Counted from the stretch's first letter, positions 9,353 to 18,510 are shown. The stretch is DNA of 64,000 nucleotides from Mesonia phycicola (GCF_900141885.1 NZ_FQYY01000002.1:62001-126000); one strand, 5' to 3'. The notes: generated from the letters alone by a model not told the origin. Translations and numbers: made by a program.

Positions 9353-9360
9353 CAAAATTA
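9353..9360 (-). promoter_or_regulatory. -7 box of ppk1 (TAATTTTG on minus strand)
   Basis: Perfect TAnnTTTG ending 15 bases before the ppk1 ATG at 9337. Its last three bases (TTG) are in frame with ppk1 and mimic a start codon. Confidence 0.6.
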
Positions 9361-9404
9361 CAAATAAGCCTGAGTAGGTATTTCTAAAGTTCTGTTAAAT
9401 AAAC

Positions 9405-10277
9405 CTAGAGGTCTAAGAGCTTTTCTAGAGTAAGTTTAATGAGGTTATCTACTATTTTTTCAGGAGTTTTACTAAATTCTCCTGTAATTCTATTGGCTAA
9501 AATTGCATTTAAAGAAATAGCTCTATGGCCTAATAATTTTGCCATTCCATAAATACCACTGGTTTCCATTTCTAAATTTGTAATCTTTAATTTTTGGTAT
9601 TTAAAATTACTAAGCTTATCCATAAACTTTTCATCTTGAAGCGGCGCCCTTAAAACTCTACCTTGCGGAGCATAAAATCCTACGTTAGTAGCAGTAAAAC
9701 CTGTAGTAATTTCTCCAGATGAAGTAAAATGTTTTAATAGTTTTTTAGAACCATTAACTACATATGGTTTAGATTTAGAATTGGTAAGAGCCAATTGCTG
9801 ATAAACCTCTAGAGCTACTTTAGTTTCTTGTATGGTTTCACTTTTATAAAAATGCAGTAAACTATCAAAACCAATAGCTGTTTCTGTTGCTATTAAAGAA
9901 TTTATAGGAATGTTTTTCTGAATAGCTCCAGAAGTACCAATTCTTATAAATTTTAATTTTTTAAGCTTTTTATTTACTTGTCTTGTTTTAAGATTAATAT
10001 TTGCTAATGCATCAATTTCATTAAAAACAATATCTATATTATCTGTGCCTATACCTGTAGAGATAACGGTTAAGCGTTTACCTTTATAAGTACCTGTTTG
10101 CGTATGAAATTCACGTTTTCTTACAATAAATTCTACCTCATCAAAATATTTTGTTACTTTTTCTACCCGTTCTGGATCTCCTACAGTAATGATTGTATCT
10201 GCTATTTGATTAGGTTGTAAATGAAGGTGATAAATACTACCATCTTTATTTAAGATTAACTCAGATTCTTTAATCAT
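9405..10277 (-). CDS. Nucleoside phosphorylase (PNP/UDP family)
   Basis: 290-residue member of the PNP_UDP_1 family, which cleaves nucleosides with phosphate to base and ribose 1-phosphate. ITVGDPERVEKV holds the phosphate-binding GDPxR motif, STGIGTDNIDIVFNEIDAL the GxG helix, and TNLEMETSGIYGMAKLLGH the Glu-Met-Glu ribose-binding motif. LIRIGTSGAIQ-type sequence (FIRIGTSGAIQKNIP) supports uridine/purine phosphorylase rather than MTA nucleosidase. Base preference is not decided. Last gene of a tightly packed leftward run beginning at 12518. Confidence 0.9.
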   Translation of the reverse strand: MIKESELILNKDGSIYHLHLQPNQIADTIITVGDPERVEKVTKYFDEVEFIVRKREFHTQTGTYKGKRLTVISTGIGTDNIDIVFNEIDALANINLKTRQVNKKLKKLKFIRIGTSGAIQKNIPINSLIATETAIGFDSLLHFYKSETIQETKVALEVYQQLALTNSKSKPYVVNGSKKLLKHFTSSGEITTGFTATNVGFYAPQGRVLRAPLQDEKFMDKLSNFKYQKLKITNLEMETSGIYGMAKLLGHRAISLNAILANRITGEFSKTPEKIVDNLIKLTLEKLLDL

Positions 10278-10283
10278 TGTGAA

Positions 10284-11216
10284 TTAAAGTTTTAATAATT
10301 GATGTGATTCTTGATTGTATAAAAAATCGTATTTTTTTGCACCGCCGTAATATAAATCGTCTTTAAGTTCTTGATAAAAATTTTGCGATTTATTGATAGC
10401 CATTTTGCCTTCTTCTGTTAAGCTAAATTTTGCGTTATTGAAGTAATAAAATGGCTGAAGCTTATTTATAACTCTAAGCATCTGCATATCTCCATAACCA
10501 TAGTAACCTTGATACTCTAATGCATAACCCAATAATTGATTATCACTTGTAATAGTATTGTTAACTATTAGTTTTAAAATATTATTTTCTAGAGAATTTA
10601 GTCCAGACTCCATATTAGGAAAACGCTCTATATGAGCTCTTAAACAACTTGATAAATATTCAAAATTAGAGTTTTTCTTAATTTCTGGTTTTAAACGCAA
10701 CGGATTGTTTCCGCAGTAAAAACTCCAAACTAGTTGAGCTAACTCTAAATCATCTTTGTTTAATAAAATTTTATGGGTAAAATGATTGAGTAGTTCTTTA
10801 TCTGTTAATAGAGAGAGTCCTTGTAATTTTTCTTCTCCTTTTAAACGTTTACTACATACTAAATATATAGGCTTTTCAATTTTTTGCTGAAATAAAAACT
10901 GAATAGCGGCAATCATATTAAAATGGCAAAATAAATCAAACTCAAACCATAAAATTATTTCTTCATAATTTTTAGCTAAACACAGGTTATTAAGTTCTTT
11001 TACAAATTTATCTTCATAATCACTCGGCGGGATATGGTAATAAAATTCTAAAAATTGTTTGCGTGTTTCTATAAAATCTAAACTTCCAATTTCTTGAATA
11101 GTTTTGCCTTCACATAGCATCTCTCGCCATGTGATTATTTGACCAGAAATATTTAAATTTTCAATTCTTTGAGTTAAATTATCTCCGTTAGTGATATGTA
11201 GTTGTTTTTTGCTCAT
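10284..11216 (-). CDS. DUF1835 domain-containing protein
   Basis: 310 residues, starting KKQLHITNGDNLTQRIENLNISGQIITWREMLCEG, the recognisable N-terminus of DUF1835 (LHITNGDS...G.I..WRDxLxEGP). The middle is helical with EEIILWFEFDLFCHFNMIAAIQFL, also typical of the family. The role of DUF1835 is unknown. It lies 6 bases upstream of the nucleoside phosphorylase gene and 3 bases after the SUI1 gene, so it is part of one operon with them. No signal peptide or membrane segment. Confidence 0.8.
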   Translation of the reverse strand: MSKKQLHITNGDNLTQRIENLNISGQIITWREMLCEGKTIQEIGSLDFIETRKQFLEFYYHIPPSDYEDKFVKELNNLCLAKNYEEIILWFEFDLFCHFNMIAAIQFLFQQKIEKPIYLVCSKRLKGEEKLQGLSLLTDKELLNHFTHKILLNKDDLELAQLVWSFYCGNNPLRLKPEIKKNSNFEYLSSCLRAHIERFPNMESGLNSLENNILKLIVNNTITSDNQLLGYALEYQGYYGYGDMQMLRVINKLQPFYYFNNAKFSLTEEGKMAINKSQNFYQELKDDLYYGGAKKYDFLYNQESHQLLKL

Positions 11217-11219
11217 TTA

Positions 11220-11549
11220 CTAACCACCAACACGTTTCACCTTAAAACCCTTATCTTGAAGTATTTCCATTATTTGCGGTCGGTAATCTCCTTGAACAAT
11301 AATTTTTTCATTTTTAAAGCTACCACCAACACCTAAAGTTGTTTTAATTTCTTTAGCTAGTTTTTTAAAATCGTCATCTGCTCCCGTGTAGCCTTCAATT
11401 ATTGTAATGGGTTTACCTTTTCTTTTTTCATATTTACAGATTAACGGATCGTCTTGTAACCATAAATTATCTTCTGTATTTTCTTCTACAGGCGTTTCTT
11501 CTGGTTCGTGATCTGGAAATAAATTTTTAAGCTGATCTTGTAAATCCAT
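11220..11549 (-). CDS. SUI1/eIF1-family translation factor (YciH-like)
   Basis: 109 residues. The C-terminal 70 residues are the SUI1 fold: KPITIIEGYTGADDDFKKLAKEIKTTLGVGGSFKNEKIIVQGD followed by QIMEILQDKGFKVKRVGG. The conserved basic/Gly pattern (GVGGS, QGD, KGF) is complete. Bacterial members such as YciH bind the small ribosomal subunit and influence start-codon fidelity or stress translation; that is known only from other bacteria. The N-terminal 40 residues are acidic and variable. Sits between the dioxygenase and DUF1835 genes with gaps of 6 and 3 bases. Confidence 0.9.
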   Translation of the reverse strand: MDLQDQLKNLFPDHEPEETPVEENTEDNLWLQDDPLICKYEKRKGKPITIIEGYTGADDDFKKLAKEIKTTLGVGGSFKNEKIIVQGDYRPQIMEILQDKGFKVKRVGG

Positions 11550-11555
11550 TTTAGC

Positions 11556-12518
11556 TTATTTATCTTCTTTAATTAAACCTATTTCTACTAAACGTTGGTG
11601 TAAAAATTGACCTGCTGTTATATCTTCAAAATGTTTAGGGTTTTCTTTATCTATACATTCTTCTAAACAATTTAAAGGCATTTCACTTCTTGGGTGCATA
11701 AAAAACGGAATAGAATATCTTGGTTCTCCCCATTGTTCTTTTGGTGGATTAATCACTCTATGTACAGTTGAGCGTAATTTGTTATTGGTATGTCTTTCTA
11801 ACATATCTCCAACGTTAATTACTAACTCATCTTCTTGAGGAATAGCATCTATCCATTCTCCATCTTTTCTTAATACTTGAAGACCTCCAGTAGAAGCTCC
11901 CATAAGAAGTGTGATTAAATTAATATCACCGTGAGCTCCAGCTCTAACAGCACCTTTTGGTTCTTCTGTGATAGGAGGGTAGTGTATTGGTCTTAAAATA
12001 CTATTTCCATTACTTGCCCAATGATCAAAATAATGTTCTTCTAAACCTATGTATAATGCTAGTGCTCGTAAAACGTAAATTCCTGTTTTTTCTAACATTC
12101 TATAGGCTTCCATCCCAGTATGGTTAAAATCTTTTAACTCTTCTACTTGAACATTTTCTGGATATTCTTCAATTAAATTTGCATCTTCAGAAGGTTCTTG
12201 TCCAAAATGCCAAAATTCTTTTAAATCTCCTTCTTTTTTACCTTTGGCGTGCTCTTTCCCAAAGCTAATATAACCACGTTGGCCACCTAGACCTTCAATT
12301 TCATACTTTTTTTTAGTCTCTAGAGGTAGTGCGAAAAAAGAAGTTACTTCTTTATATAATTCATCTACCAAATCATCACTTAAAAAGTGATTTTTTAAAG
12401 AAACAAATCCAATTTCTTCATAAGCTTTCCCTATTTCATCAACAAATTTTTGTTTTCGTTTAGCATCGTCAGACAGAAAGTCTGCTAAATTTACACTAGG
12501 GATATTATTTATAGACAT
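11556..12518 (-). CDS. Isopenicillin N synthase-like 2-oxoglutarate/Fe(II) dioxygenase
   Basis: 320-residue soluble oxygenase. The N-terminal DIOX_N region (IPSVNLADFL, YEEIGFVSLKNHFL) is followed by the double-stranded beta helix with iron ligands His-x-Asp in GAHGDINLITLL and the distal His in STVHRVINPP; Arg and Ser of RYSIPFF would bind 2-oxoglutarate. Length and motifs match the 2OG-FeII_Oxy family that includes plant-type and bacterial small-molecule oxidases. The substrate is unknown. First gene of the leftward operon that continues to the nucleoside phosphorylase. Confidence 0.9.
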   Translation of the reverse strand: MSINNIPSVNLADFLSDDAKRKQKFVDEIGKAYEEIGFVSLKNHFLSDDLVDELYKEVTSFFALPLETKKKYEIEGLGGQRGYISFGKEHAKGKKEGDLKEFWHFGQEPSEDANLIEEYPENVQVEELKDFNHTGMEAYRMLEKTGIYVLRALALYIGLEEHYFDHWASNGNSILRPIHYPPITEEPKGAVRAGAHGDINLITLLMGASTGGLQVLRKDGEWIDAIPQEDELVINVGDMLERHTNNKLRSTVHRVINPPKEQWGEPRYSIPFFMHPRSEMPLNCLEECIDKENPKHFEDITAGQFLHQRLVEIGLIKEDK

Positions 12519-12547
12519 GATTTATGTTTTTTATATTAAGCTTAAAA

Positions 12548-12555
12548 CAAAGCTA
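12548..12555 (-). promoter_or_regulatory. -7 box of the dioxygenase operon (TAGCTTTG on minus strand)
   Basis: Perfect TAnnTTTG on the minus strand 29 bases before the dioxygenase ATG; likely drives the whole run down to 9405. Confidence 0.5.
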
Positions 12556-12615
12556 ATGATTTTCTTTAATTTAATATTAATCAGAATTATTTATATTAAC
12601 TAAAAAGATTTATAA

Positions 12616-12623
12616 TAAATTTG
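12616..12623 (+). promoter_or_regulatory. -7 box of the E1 fusion gene (TAAATTTG)
   Basis: Perfect TAnnTTTG 22 bases before the ATG at 12646. Divergent from the dioxygenase promoter about 60 bases away. Confidence 0.55.
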
Positions 12624-12645
12624 ATATTAAACAATCTTATAATTT

Positions 12646-14655
12646 ATGAACTCTGCAAACACTACAGAAGATACTATTGCTAGTTTTTATTCACAAAACG
12701 TTTCTAATTCAGTAAAATTACTTTTGTATAAACGTTTATTGAAACCTAGGCTAGTAGAAGAAAAAATGCTAGTGTTGCTAAGGCAAGGTAAAATCTCTAA
12801 ATGGTTTAGCGGTATTGGTCAAGAAGCAATCTCTGTGGGAGTTACATCTGTGCTTACAAAAGATGAATACATTCTTCCTATGCATAGAAATTTAGGAGTA
12901 TTTACAACTAGAGAGATACCTCTACATCGGTTGTTTGCGCAATGGCAAGGTAAACTAAGTGGTTTTACTAAAGGAAGAGATAGAAGTTTTCATTTTGGTA
13001 CGCAAGAATTCAAGATTATAGGAATGATTTCTCATTTGGGACCACAACTAGGTGTTGCAGATGGTATTGCTTTAGCCCATAAACTAAGAAAAGAAAAGAA
13101 AGTTACTGCTGTCTTCTCTGGAGAAGGAGGTACTAGTGAAGGTGATTTTCACGAAGCTTTAAATGTAGCAGCTGTATGGAGTTTACCTGTTTTATTTTGT
13201 ATTGAAAATAATGGTTACGGTTTATCTACGCCAATTAACGAGCAATTTAGATGTGAAAATATAGTAGATAAAGGCAAAGGGTATGGTATGGAAGCTCATT
13301 TAATAGATGGCAATAATATTCTAGAAGTTTATTATCGCTTATCTAAAATAGTGGAGAGCGTGAGAGAAAATCCTCGTCCTGTTTTAATAGAATTTAAAAC
13401 CTTTAGAATGCGCGGCCATGAAGAAGCTAGTGGTACTAAATATGTACCTCAAAACTTACTTGATAATTGGGCTAAAAAAGATCCTGTAGAATTATTAAAA
13501 AAACACCTAATTGCAGAAAACTTACTCACACCAGCTGAAGATAAAAAAATAAAAGACGACATTATTGAAGAAATTAACCATCATCTTAAAATAGCTAATA
13601 CAGAAGAAGAAATACAAGCAAATTTAGATGATGAATTATATGATGTTTATTCTCCTTTTACTTTAAAACAAACAAAACCATCTTCTAATAAACAAGAACT
13701 AAGGTTTATAGATGCTATTTCAGATGGCCTAAAACAATCGCTAGAAAAATTTGACCAGCTTGTAGTTATGGGGCAAGATATTGCCGATTATGGTGGTGTT
13801 TTTAAAATCACGGAAGGTTTTGTAGAAAAATTTGGTAAATCACGTATAAGAAATACTCCTATATGTGAATCGGCTATAATTTCTACCGCAATGGGTCTAT
13901 CTATTAATAAAATGAAAGCGGTGGTAGAAATGCAGTTTGCAGATTTTGTTTCTAGTGGCTTTAACCCTATAGTTAATTATTTAGCAAAGGTAAACTATCG
14001 TTGGGGGCAATCTGCAGAGGTAGTAGTAAGAATGCCTTGTGGAGCAGGAGTTGGAGCTGGCCCATTTCATAGTCAAACTAACGAAGCTTGGTTTACCAAA
14101 ACTCCAGGCTTAAAAGTTGTTTATCCAGCATTTCCGCAAGATGCAAAAGGCTTACTATGTACTTCTATAGAAGACCCAAATCCTGTATTATTTTTCGAGC
14201 ATAAAGCTTTATATAGAAGCATACGCCAAGAAGTTTCTAAAAATTACTTCACTATTCCTTTAGGTAAAGCTTCCCTTTTAAAAGAAGGTAAGAGCATTAG
14301 TATTATTACTTATGGTGCTGGGGTGCATTGGGCTTTAGATTATTTAGATCAACATTCAAAGGTAGATGCAGATCTTATAGATTTGAGAACCCTTCAGCCA
14401 TTAGATAAAGACACTATATACGCTTCAGTAAAAAAAACAGGTAAAGTAGTTTTATTGCAAGAAGATTCTATGTTTGGAGGTATAATGTCTGATATTTCTG
14501 CTTTAATTATGGAAAATTGTTTCGAATATTTAGATGCTCCTGTAAAAAGGGTTGCTAGCCTAGAAACTCCTATTCCTTTTGCTAAAAATTTAGAAATACA
14601 GTATTTAGCTAAACATAGATTACAACAGACTATAGAAGCATTACTTCAATACTAA
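12646..14655 (+). CDS. 2-oxoacid dehydrogenase E1, alpha-beta fusion (branched-chain type)
   Basis: Thiamine-diphosphate decarboxylase subunit of a 2-oxoacid dehydrogenase complex, most likely for branched-chain 2-oxoacids from Val, Leu and Ile. In 669 residues it joins an alpha half (about 1-330) and a beta half (about 350-669), separate proteins in many bacteria. The alpha half has the ThDP motif from GEGGTSEGDFHEA to ENNGYGLS (residues about 160-190). The beta half has VVMGQDIADYGGVFKIT, PICESAIISTAMGLS and QTNEAWFTKTPGLKVVYP. No E2 or E3 gene lies alongside, so partners must be elsewhere. Branched-chain preference is inferred from the similarity pattern. Confidence 0.9.
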   Translation: MNSANTTEDTIASFYSQNVSNSVKLLLYKRLLKPRLVEEKMLVLLRQGKISKWFSGIGQEAISVGVTSVLTKDEYILPMHRNLGVFTTREIPLHRLFAQWQGKLSGFTKGRDRSFHFGTQEFKIIGMISHLGPQLGVADGIALAHKLRKEKKVTAVFSGEGGTSEGDFHEALNVAAVWSLPVLFCIENNGYGLSTPINEQFRCENIVDKGKGYGMEAHLIDGNNILEVYYRLSKIVESVRENPRPVLIEFKTFRMRGHEEASGTKYVPQNLLDNWAKKDPVELLKKHLIAENLLTPAEDKKIKDDIIEEINHHLKIANTEEEIQANLDDELYDVYSPFTLKQTKPSSNKQELRFIDAISDGLKQSLEKFDQLVVMGQDIADYGGVFKITEGFVEKFGKSRIRNTPICESAIISTAMGLSINKMKAVVEMQFADFVSSGFNPIVNYLAKVNYRWGQSAEVVVRMPCGAGVGAGPFHSQTNEAWFTKTPGLKVVYPAFPQDAKGLLCTSIEDPNPVLFFEHKALYRSIRQEVSKNYFTIPLGKASLLKEGKSISIITYGAGVHWALDYLDQHSKVDADLIDLRTLQPLDKDTIYASVKKTGKVVLLQEDSMFGGIMSDISALIMENCFEYLDAPVKRVASLETPIPFAKNLEIQYLAKHRLQQTIEALLQY

Positions 14656-14728
14656 TTATTCTTAGCTATATTTTAACAATTCATAGTTAAACATTCTTAA
14701 CATTTTCGGCTAAAAAGAAAGCACCCTT

Positions 14729-14736
14729 TAAATTTG
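14729..14736 (+). promoter_or_regulatory. -7 box of lipocalin-like lipoprotein gene (TAAATTTG)
   Basis: Perfect TAnnTTTG 30 bases before ATG 14767. The TTG at its end is in frame with the gene but lies in the promoter. Confidence 0.55.
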
Positions 14737-14766
14737 ATTGAAATAGATAACCAATCATTTTTAATT

Positions 14767-15252
14767 ATGAAAAAAATTATTGCATTAGTTACTGTAAGTT
14801 TATTATTATTTGCTTGCGGAACAACCAAAATTGAAAGACAAGCCGAAAGAACGTTTAAAGGCTCTTGGACTTTAAATAATGTTACTTACCCAAATAGTGA
14901 TGGGTTTGTAGATGTTACTTTATTTCAAGATGCCTCTGCCAATTGCTTTAGAAACTCTCAATGGAATTTTATTAGTAATAACAACAAAGGCACTTATACT
15001 TTATCTGGCGCAAATTGTAATGAAGGTACTAGAAATTTTATTTGGGCTGTACAAGAAGAAAATGCAGATAGTGGTTTATATGATTTTACCTTAAAACCTA
15101 TTAATGACGGAGAAAATGCTAGAAAAATAAACACGGGATTTAGATTAAATCTTGTATCTCTATCTGAAACAAATATGGTTTGGGAGCAAACCGTATCTTA
15201 TGAAGGACAACCTTTTATTATTAGAATGAATTTTTCTAAATCAAATTATTAA
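14767..15252 (+). CDS. Lipocalin-like lipoprotein
   Basis: 161 residues with a lipoprotein signal peptide: MKKIIALVTVSLLLFACGTT, lipobox LFAC with Cys18 as the lipidation site. The mature part is beta-rich (FKGSWTLNNVTYP, WNFISNNNKGTYTLSG, FTLKPI, GFRLNLVSLSETNMVWEQTV), the pattern of small Bacteroidetes lipocalin-family lipoproteins whose ligands are unknown. Start at ATG 14767 puts the signal peptide directly at the N-terminus. It lies 20 bases before the OmpA-family lipoprotein gene, so the two are probably one transcription unit ended by the terminator near 16,000. Confidence 0.85.
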   Translation: MKKIIALVTVSLLLFACGTTKIERQAERTFKGSWTLNNVTYPNSDGFVDVTLFQDASANCFRNSQWNFISNNNKGTYTLSGANCNEGTRNFIWAVQEENADSGLYDFTLKPINDGENARKINTGFRLNLVSLSETNMVWEQTVSYEGQPFIIRMNFSKSNY

Positions 15253-15272
15253 TCAAATCAAAAAAATATATT

Positions 15273-15968
15273 ATGAAAAAGATAGCTAGTAAATCAATAA
15301 TTTTAATAATGTCATTAACTCTTGTATTAACAGGTTGTGATGCCATTAAAAATGCAAACAATACACAAAAGGGAGGTGCCGTTGGTGCTACAGGCGGAGC
15401 TGTAATTGGCGGTGTAATTGGTAATAATATAGGTGATGGTAACAATACTGCTTTAGGTGCCATTATTGGTGGTGTAGTTGGTGGTGCTACTGGTGCATAT
15501 ATTGGTAACCGTATGGATAAACAAGCGCAAGAAATAGAACAAGAAATACCTGGTGCAGAAGTAACTAGAGTAGGTGAAGGGATTAGTGTAACTTTTGATG
15601 AAAATAGTGGAGTTTATTTTGATACCAATAAATCTGATATCAATTCTAAATCTAAAGAAACTTTAGAAAAACTAGTTGCCATATTTAAAGAGTACCCTAA
15701 CACAAATGTTTTAGTTGAAGGTCACACAGATAATACAGGAGCAGAAGATTATAATATGACCCTTTCTAAAAAAAGAGCTAATTCTGTAACCAATTATTTA
15801 ACTAGTCAGGGTTTATCTAACGGAAGATTTACCACCAATTGGTACGGAGAAACTCAACCTAAATATGACAATAATACTGCAGAGGGAAGGTCTAAAAATA
15901 GAAGAGTAGAGTTGGCTATTGTGGCAAACGAAGAAATGAAAGAAGAAGCTGCACAACAAACTAATTAA
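15273..15968 (+). CDS. OmpA-family lipoprotein with glycine zipper
   Basis: 231-residue outer-membrane lipoprotein. Signal peptide with lipobox LTGC (Cys22). Residues about 35-85 are a glycine-zipper region (GGAVGATGGAVIGGVIGNN and GAIIGGVVGGATGAYIGNR), expected to insert in or cross the membrane. The C-terminal 110 residues are an OmpA peptidoglycan-binding domain: YFDTNKSDIN, VLVEGHTDNTGAEDYN, LSKKRANSVTNYL and NRRVELAI, with the Asp and Arg that hold diaminopimelate. It likely anchors the outer membrane to the cell wall. Follows the lipocalin gene closely and ends at a strong terminator. Confidence 0.95.
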   Translation: MKKIASKSIILIMSLTLVLTGCDAIKNANNTQKGGAVGATGGAVIGGVIGNNIGDGNNTALGAIIGGVVGGATGAYIGNRMDKQAQEIEQEIPGAEVTRVGEGISVTFDENSGVYFDTNKSDINSKSKETLEKLVAIFKEYPNTNVLVEGHTDNTGAEDYNMTLSKKRANSVTNYLTSQGLSNGRFTTNWYGETQPKYDNNTAEGRSKNRRVELAIVANEEMKEEAAQQTN

Positions 15969-15990
15969 TAGTGTTATTGTTAGCACACAA

Positions 15991-16018
15991 AAAAGCCGCT
16001 AATTTAGCGGCTTTTTTT
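15991..16018 (+). terminator. Rho-independent terminator after OmpA lipoprotein
   Basis: Stem AAAAGCCGCT/AGCGGCTTTT with a 5-base loop followed by T run. Flanking A and T runs make it usable for the convergent gene too. Confidence 0.9.
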
Positions 16019-16037
16019 ATTAAAATAATTTAAGAGA

Positions 16038-16340
16038 TTAATGGGTTTGCATTTTCTCTTTCTTTTTTTGTAGTTGTGTTTTTAAATCGTTAATAGTTTT
16101 AGAAACAGCTATTTCAAAATTCTCTTCATTAGAAGAAGCAAAAATTCTTGGTCCAGGTACACTTAACTGTATTTCTGCAATTCTTCCTTTATCTTTAGAG
16201 GTAGAATTTTCTGTTTTAAAAAATACTTCAGCACTAATTAAAAATTCATATCTATCTTTTAATTTGTCAAGTTTAGTTTTTGTAAATTCTTCTAAACGCT
16301 CGCTAGCACTTACGTGAACATAATTAAAATTGGTATCCAT
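16038..16340 (-). CDS. Ribosome hibernation factor, HPF/RaiA family (short form)
   Basis: 100-residue single-domain protein of the HPF/YfiA fold: MDTNFNYVHVSASERLEEFTKTKLDKL, AEVFFKTENSTSKDKGRIAEIQLSV, and IFASSNEENFEIAVSKTINDLKTQLQKKKEK, matching the beta-alpha-beta-beta-beta-alpha pattern. It lacks the long-form C-terminal dimerisation domain. The family binds the decoding centre of 30S and inactivates or protects ribosomes in stationary phase. Transcribed alone, convergent with the OmpA lipoprotein gene. Confidence 0.9.
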   Translation of the reverse strand: MDTNFNYVHVSASERLEEFTKTKLDKLKDRYEFLISAEVFFKTENSTSKDKGRIAEIQLSVPGPRIFASSNEENFEIAVSKTINDLKTQLQKKKEKMQTH

Positions 16341-16521
16341 AGTTATTTATTTAAGTTTATTGAAAGATACAATTTACAATGCTGTAAACCTATTTTTTTA
16401 ATATGCTTTTAGCAATTTTCTCTTTAAAAACCCGTAAACCTAAAAGCTTGTTAAACTCCCTGTAATTGCTGATAAGATTTTTTAAATTAAAAGAAAAAAT
16501 TAACTAAAAACTAAAAGAAAA

Positions 16522-18489
16522 ATGTCAGCCTTAAACGTTACTCAAAAACTTATTAAAGATCATTTAGTAGAAGGAGAGCTAATTCCTGGTAAAGAAATAG
16601 GAATAAAAATAGATCAAGCTCTATTACAAGATGCAACAGGTACCTTAGTGCAGTTAGAATTAGAAGCTATGGGGCTCGATAGAGCTAAAACCGAAGTAGC
16701 TGTACAATATGTAGATCATAACTTATTACAAACAGATTTTAAAAATGCAGATGACCATTTATTTTTAAAATCTGCAGCTCAACGATTTGGTTTATGGTTT
16801 AGCAGACCCGGTAACGGTGTAAGTCACCCCGTACATATGGAACGTTTTGGCAAACCCGGTAAAACCCTAGTAGGGTCCGATAGTCATAGTTGTGCTGCTG
16901 GTTCTTTAGGTATGTTGGCTATTGGTACAGGTGGTTTAGATGTTGCTTCTGCTATAGCAGGTCAGCCTTACTACGTAAAAATGCCAAAAGTAATGGGCGT
17001 GAAACTAACTGGTAAATTACCAGATTGGGTAAGTGCTAAAGATATTATTTTAGAAATGCTTCGTCGTCATGATGTAAAAGGTGGTGTGGGCAAAATTATT
17101 GAATACTATGGTGAAGGTTTACAACATTTAAGCGCGATGGATCGTCACGTGATCGCCAATATGGGAGCAGAATTAGGTGCAACTACCACCGTTTTCCCAA
17201 GTGATGAAGAAACTAAACGCTTTTTAAAATCGCAAACCAGAGAAGATGATTGGGTAGAGTTAAAAGCAGATGAAGGTTGTGAATATGATTTGCACGACGA
17301 AATTATTTTAGATGAATTGGTGCCATTAATTGCTTTGCCAACTAGTCCAGGTAATGTTGTGCCTGTGAGTGAAGTTGCTGGTAAAAAAATAAGTCAATGT
17401 GTGGTAGGTTCTTCTGCTAATCCTGGTTTAAGAGATTTTTGGATTGTGGGTGAGATTGTAAAAGGAAAATCTGTAAATGCAGAAGTAAGTTTAGATATAA
17501 ATCCTACTTCTAGACAGATTATTCAGAATATGATAGATATTAAAACCTTCGGAAATTTAATTACCGCAGGAGCACGTTTTCATCAAAGTGGTTGTATGGG
17601 TTGTATTGGTATGGGGCAAGCACCCGCAAGCGGAACGATTAGTTTAAGAACGATGCCAAGAAATTTCCCAGATCGTAGCGGTACTAAAGATGATCAAGTA
17701 CATTTATGTAGTCCAGAAACTGCAGCAGCTTCAGCATTAACAGGAAAAATTACCGATCCTAGAGATTTAGAAAAATTGTATGATATGAAGTATCCTGAGT
17801 ACGTAGATCCAGAAATTCATATTATCAATACAGATATGCTAGTGGCTCCGTTAGAAGATAATAAAAGTGTAGAATTACAAAAAGGACCTAATATTAAGTC
17901 GCTTCCGCATATAGATAAATTAAAAGATTCAGCAGAAGTTCCTGTTTTACTAAAAATGGGAGATAATATTTCTACCGATGAAATTCTAAAAGCAGGAGCA
18001 GAGGTTTTACCTTTTAGAAGTAACCTTCCAGAAATTAGTAAGTATGCCTTTACGGTAATAGATGAAACTTACTACGATAGAGCTATGCAAACCAAAGATC
18101 AATTTGGCGGACATATAGTGGTTGCGGCAGATAATTACGCACAAGGTTCTAGTAGAGAGCACGCTGCTATTGCGCCAAAATACTTAGGTCAAATTGCGGT
18201 AATAGCTAAAAGTTATGCCAGAATTGCTTGGCAAAATTTAGTGAACTTCGGAATACTACCTCTAGAGTTTGAAAATAACGATGATTATGAAAAATTTGAA
18301 CAAGGAGATACAATTAAGCTGAAAAATCTTCGTGATGCCGTAAAAAATAGAGAAACAATTCAAGTGGAAATTGTTAAAGAAAATGGCGATTCTGTAACTA
18401 TCCCAACCAAACATACCTTAAGTGATAGACAAATTAGAGTTTTATTGAAAGGAGGAATTATTAATGAATTTAAAGAAAAGTTGAGCTAA
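16522..18489 (+). CDS. Aconitate hydratase, Aquifex-type
   Basis: 655-residue [4Fe-4S] hydro-lyase interconverting citrate and isocitrate in the TCA cycle. SDSHSCAAGSLGMLAIG and GCMGCIGMGQAPASGT supply the three cluster cysteines, and GDNISTDEILKAGAEVLPFR begins the swivel domain with DNYAQGSSREHAA. It is clearly shorter than the roughly 750-residue flavobacterial mitochondrial-type aconitase and fits the shorter Aquifex-type subfamily. It could be a second aconitase or act on a related tricarboxylate; the sequence does not decide. Single gene with a good terminator behind it. Confidence 0.88.
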   Translation: MSALNVTQKLIKDHLVEGELIPGKEIGIKIDQALLQDATGTLVQLELEAMGLDRAKTEVAVQYVDHNLLQTDFKNADDHLFLKSAAQRFGLWFSRPGNGVSHPVHMERFGKPGKTLVGSDSHSCAAGSLGMLAIGTGGLDVASAIAGQPYYVKMPKVMGVKLTGKLPDWVSAKDIILEMLRRHDVKGGVGKIIEYYGEGLQHLSAMDRHVIANMGAELGATTTVFPSDEETKRFLKSQTREDDWVELKADEGCEYDLHDEIILDELVPLIALPTSPGNVVPVSEVAGKKISQCVVGSSANPGLRDFWIVGEIVKGKSVNAEVSLDINPTSRQIIQNMIDIKTFGNLITAGARFHQSGCMGCIGMGQAPASGTISLRTMPRNFPDRSGTKDDQVHLCSPETAAASALTGKITDPRDLEKLYDMKYPEYVDPEIHIINTDMLVAPLEDNKSVELQKGPNIKSLPHIDKLKDSAEVPVLLKMGDNISTDEILKAGAEVLPFRSNLPEISKYAFTVIDETYYDRAMQTKDQFGGHIVVAADNYAQGSSREHAAIAPKYLGQIAVIAKSYARIAWQNLVNFGILPLEFENNDDYEKFEQGDTIKLKNLRDAVKNRETIQVEIVKENGDSVTIPTKHTLSDRQIRVLLKGGIINEFKEKLS

Positions 18490-18510
18490 TCTGAATTTCT
18501 TTAAATTAAT

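Noticed and set aside
15236-15463. Minus-strand frame over the glycine zipper region
   Set aside because: Shadow of the Gly-rich coding repeat; Pro/Ala-rich product is the typical complement of Gly codons.
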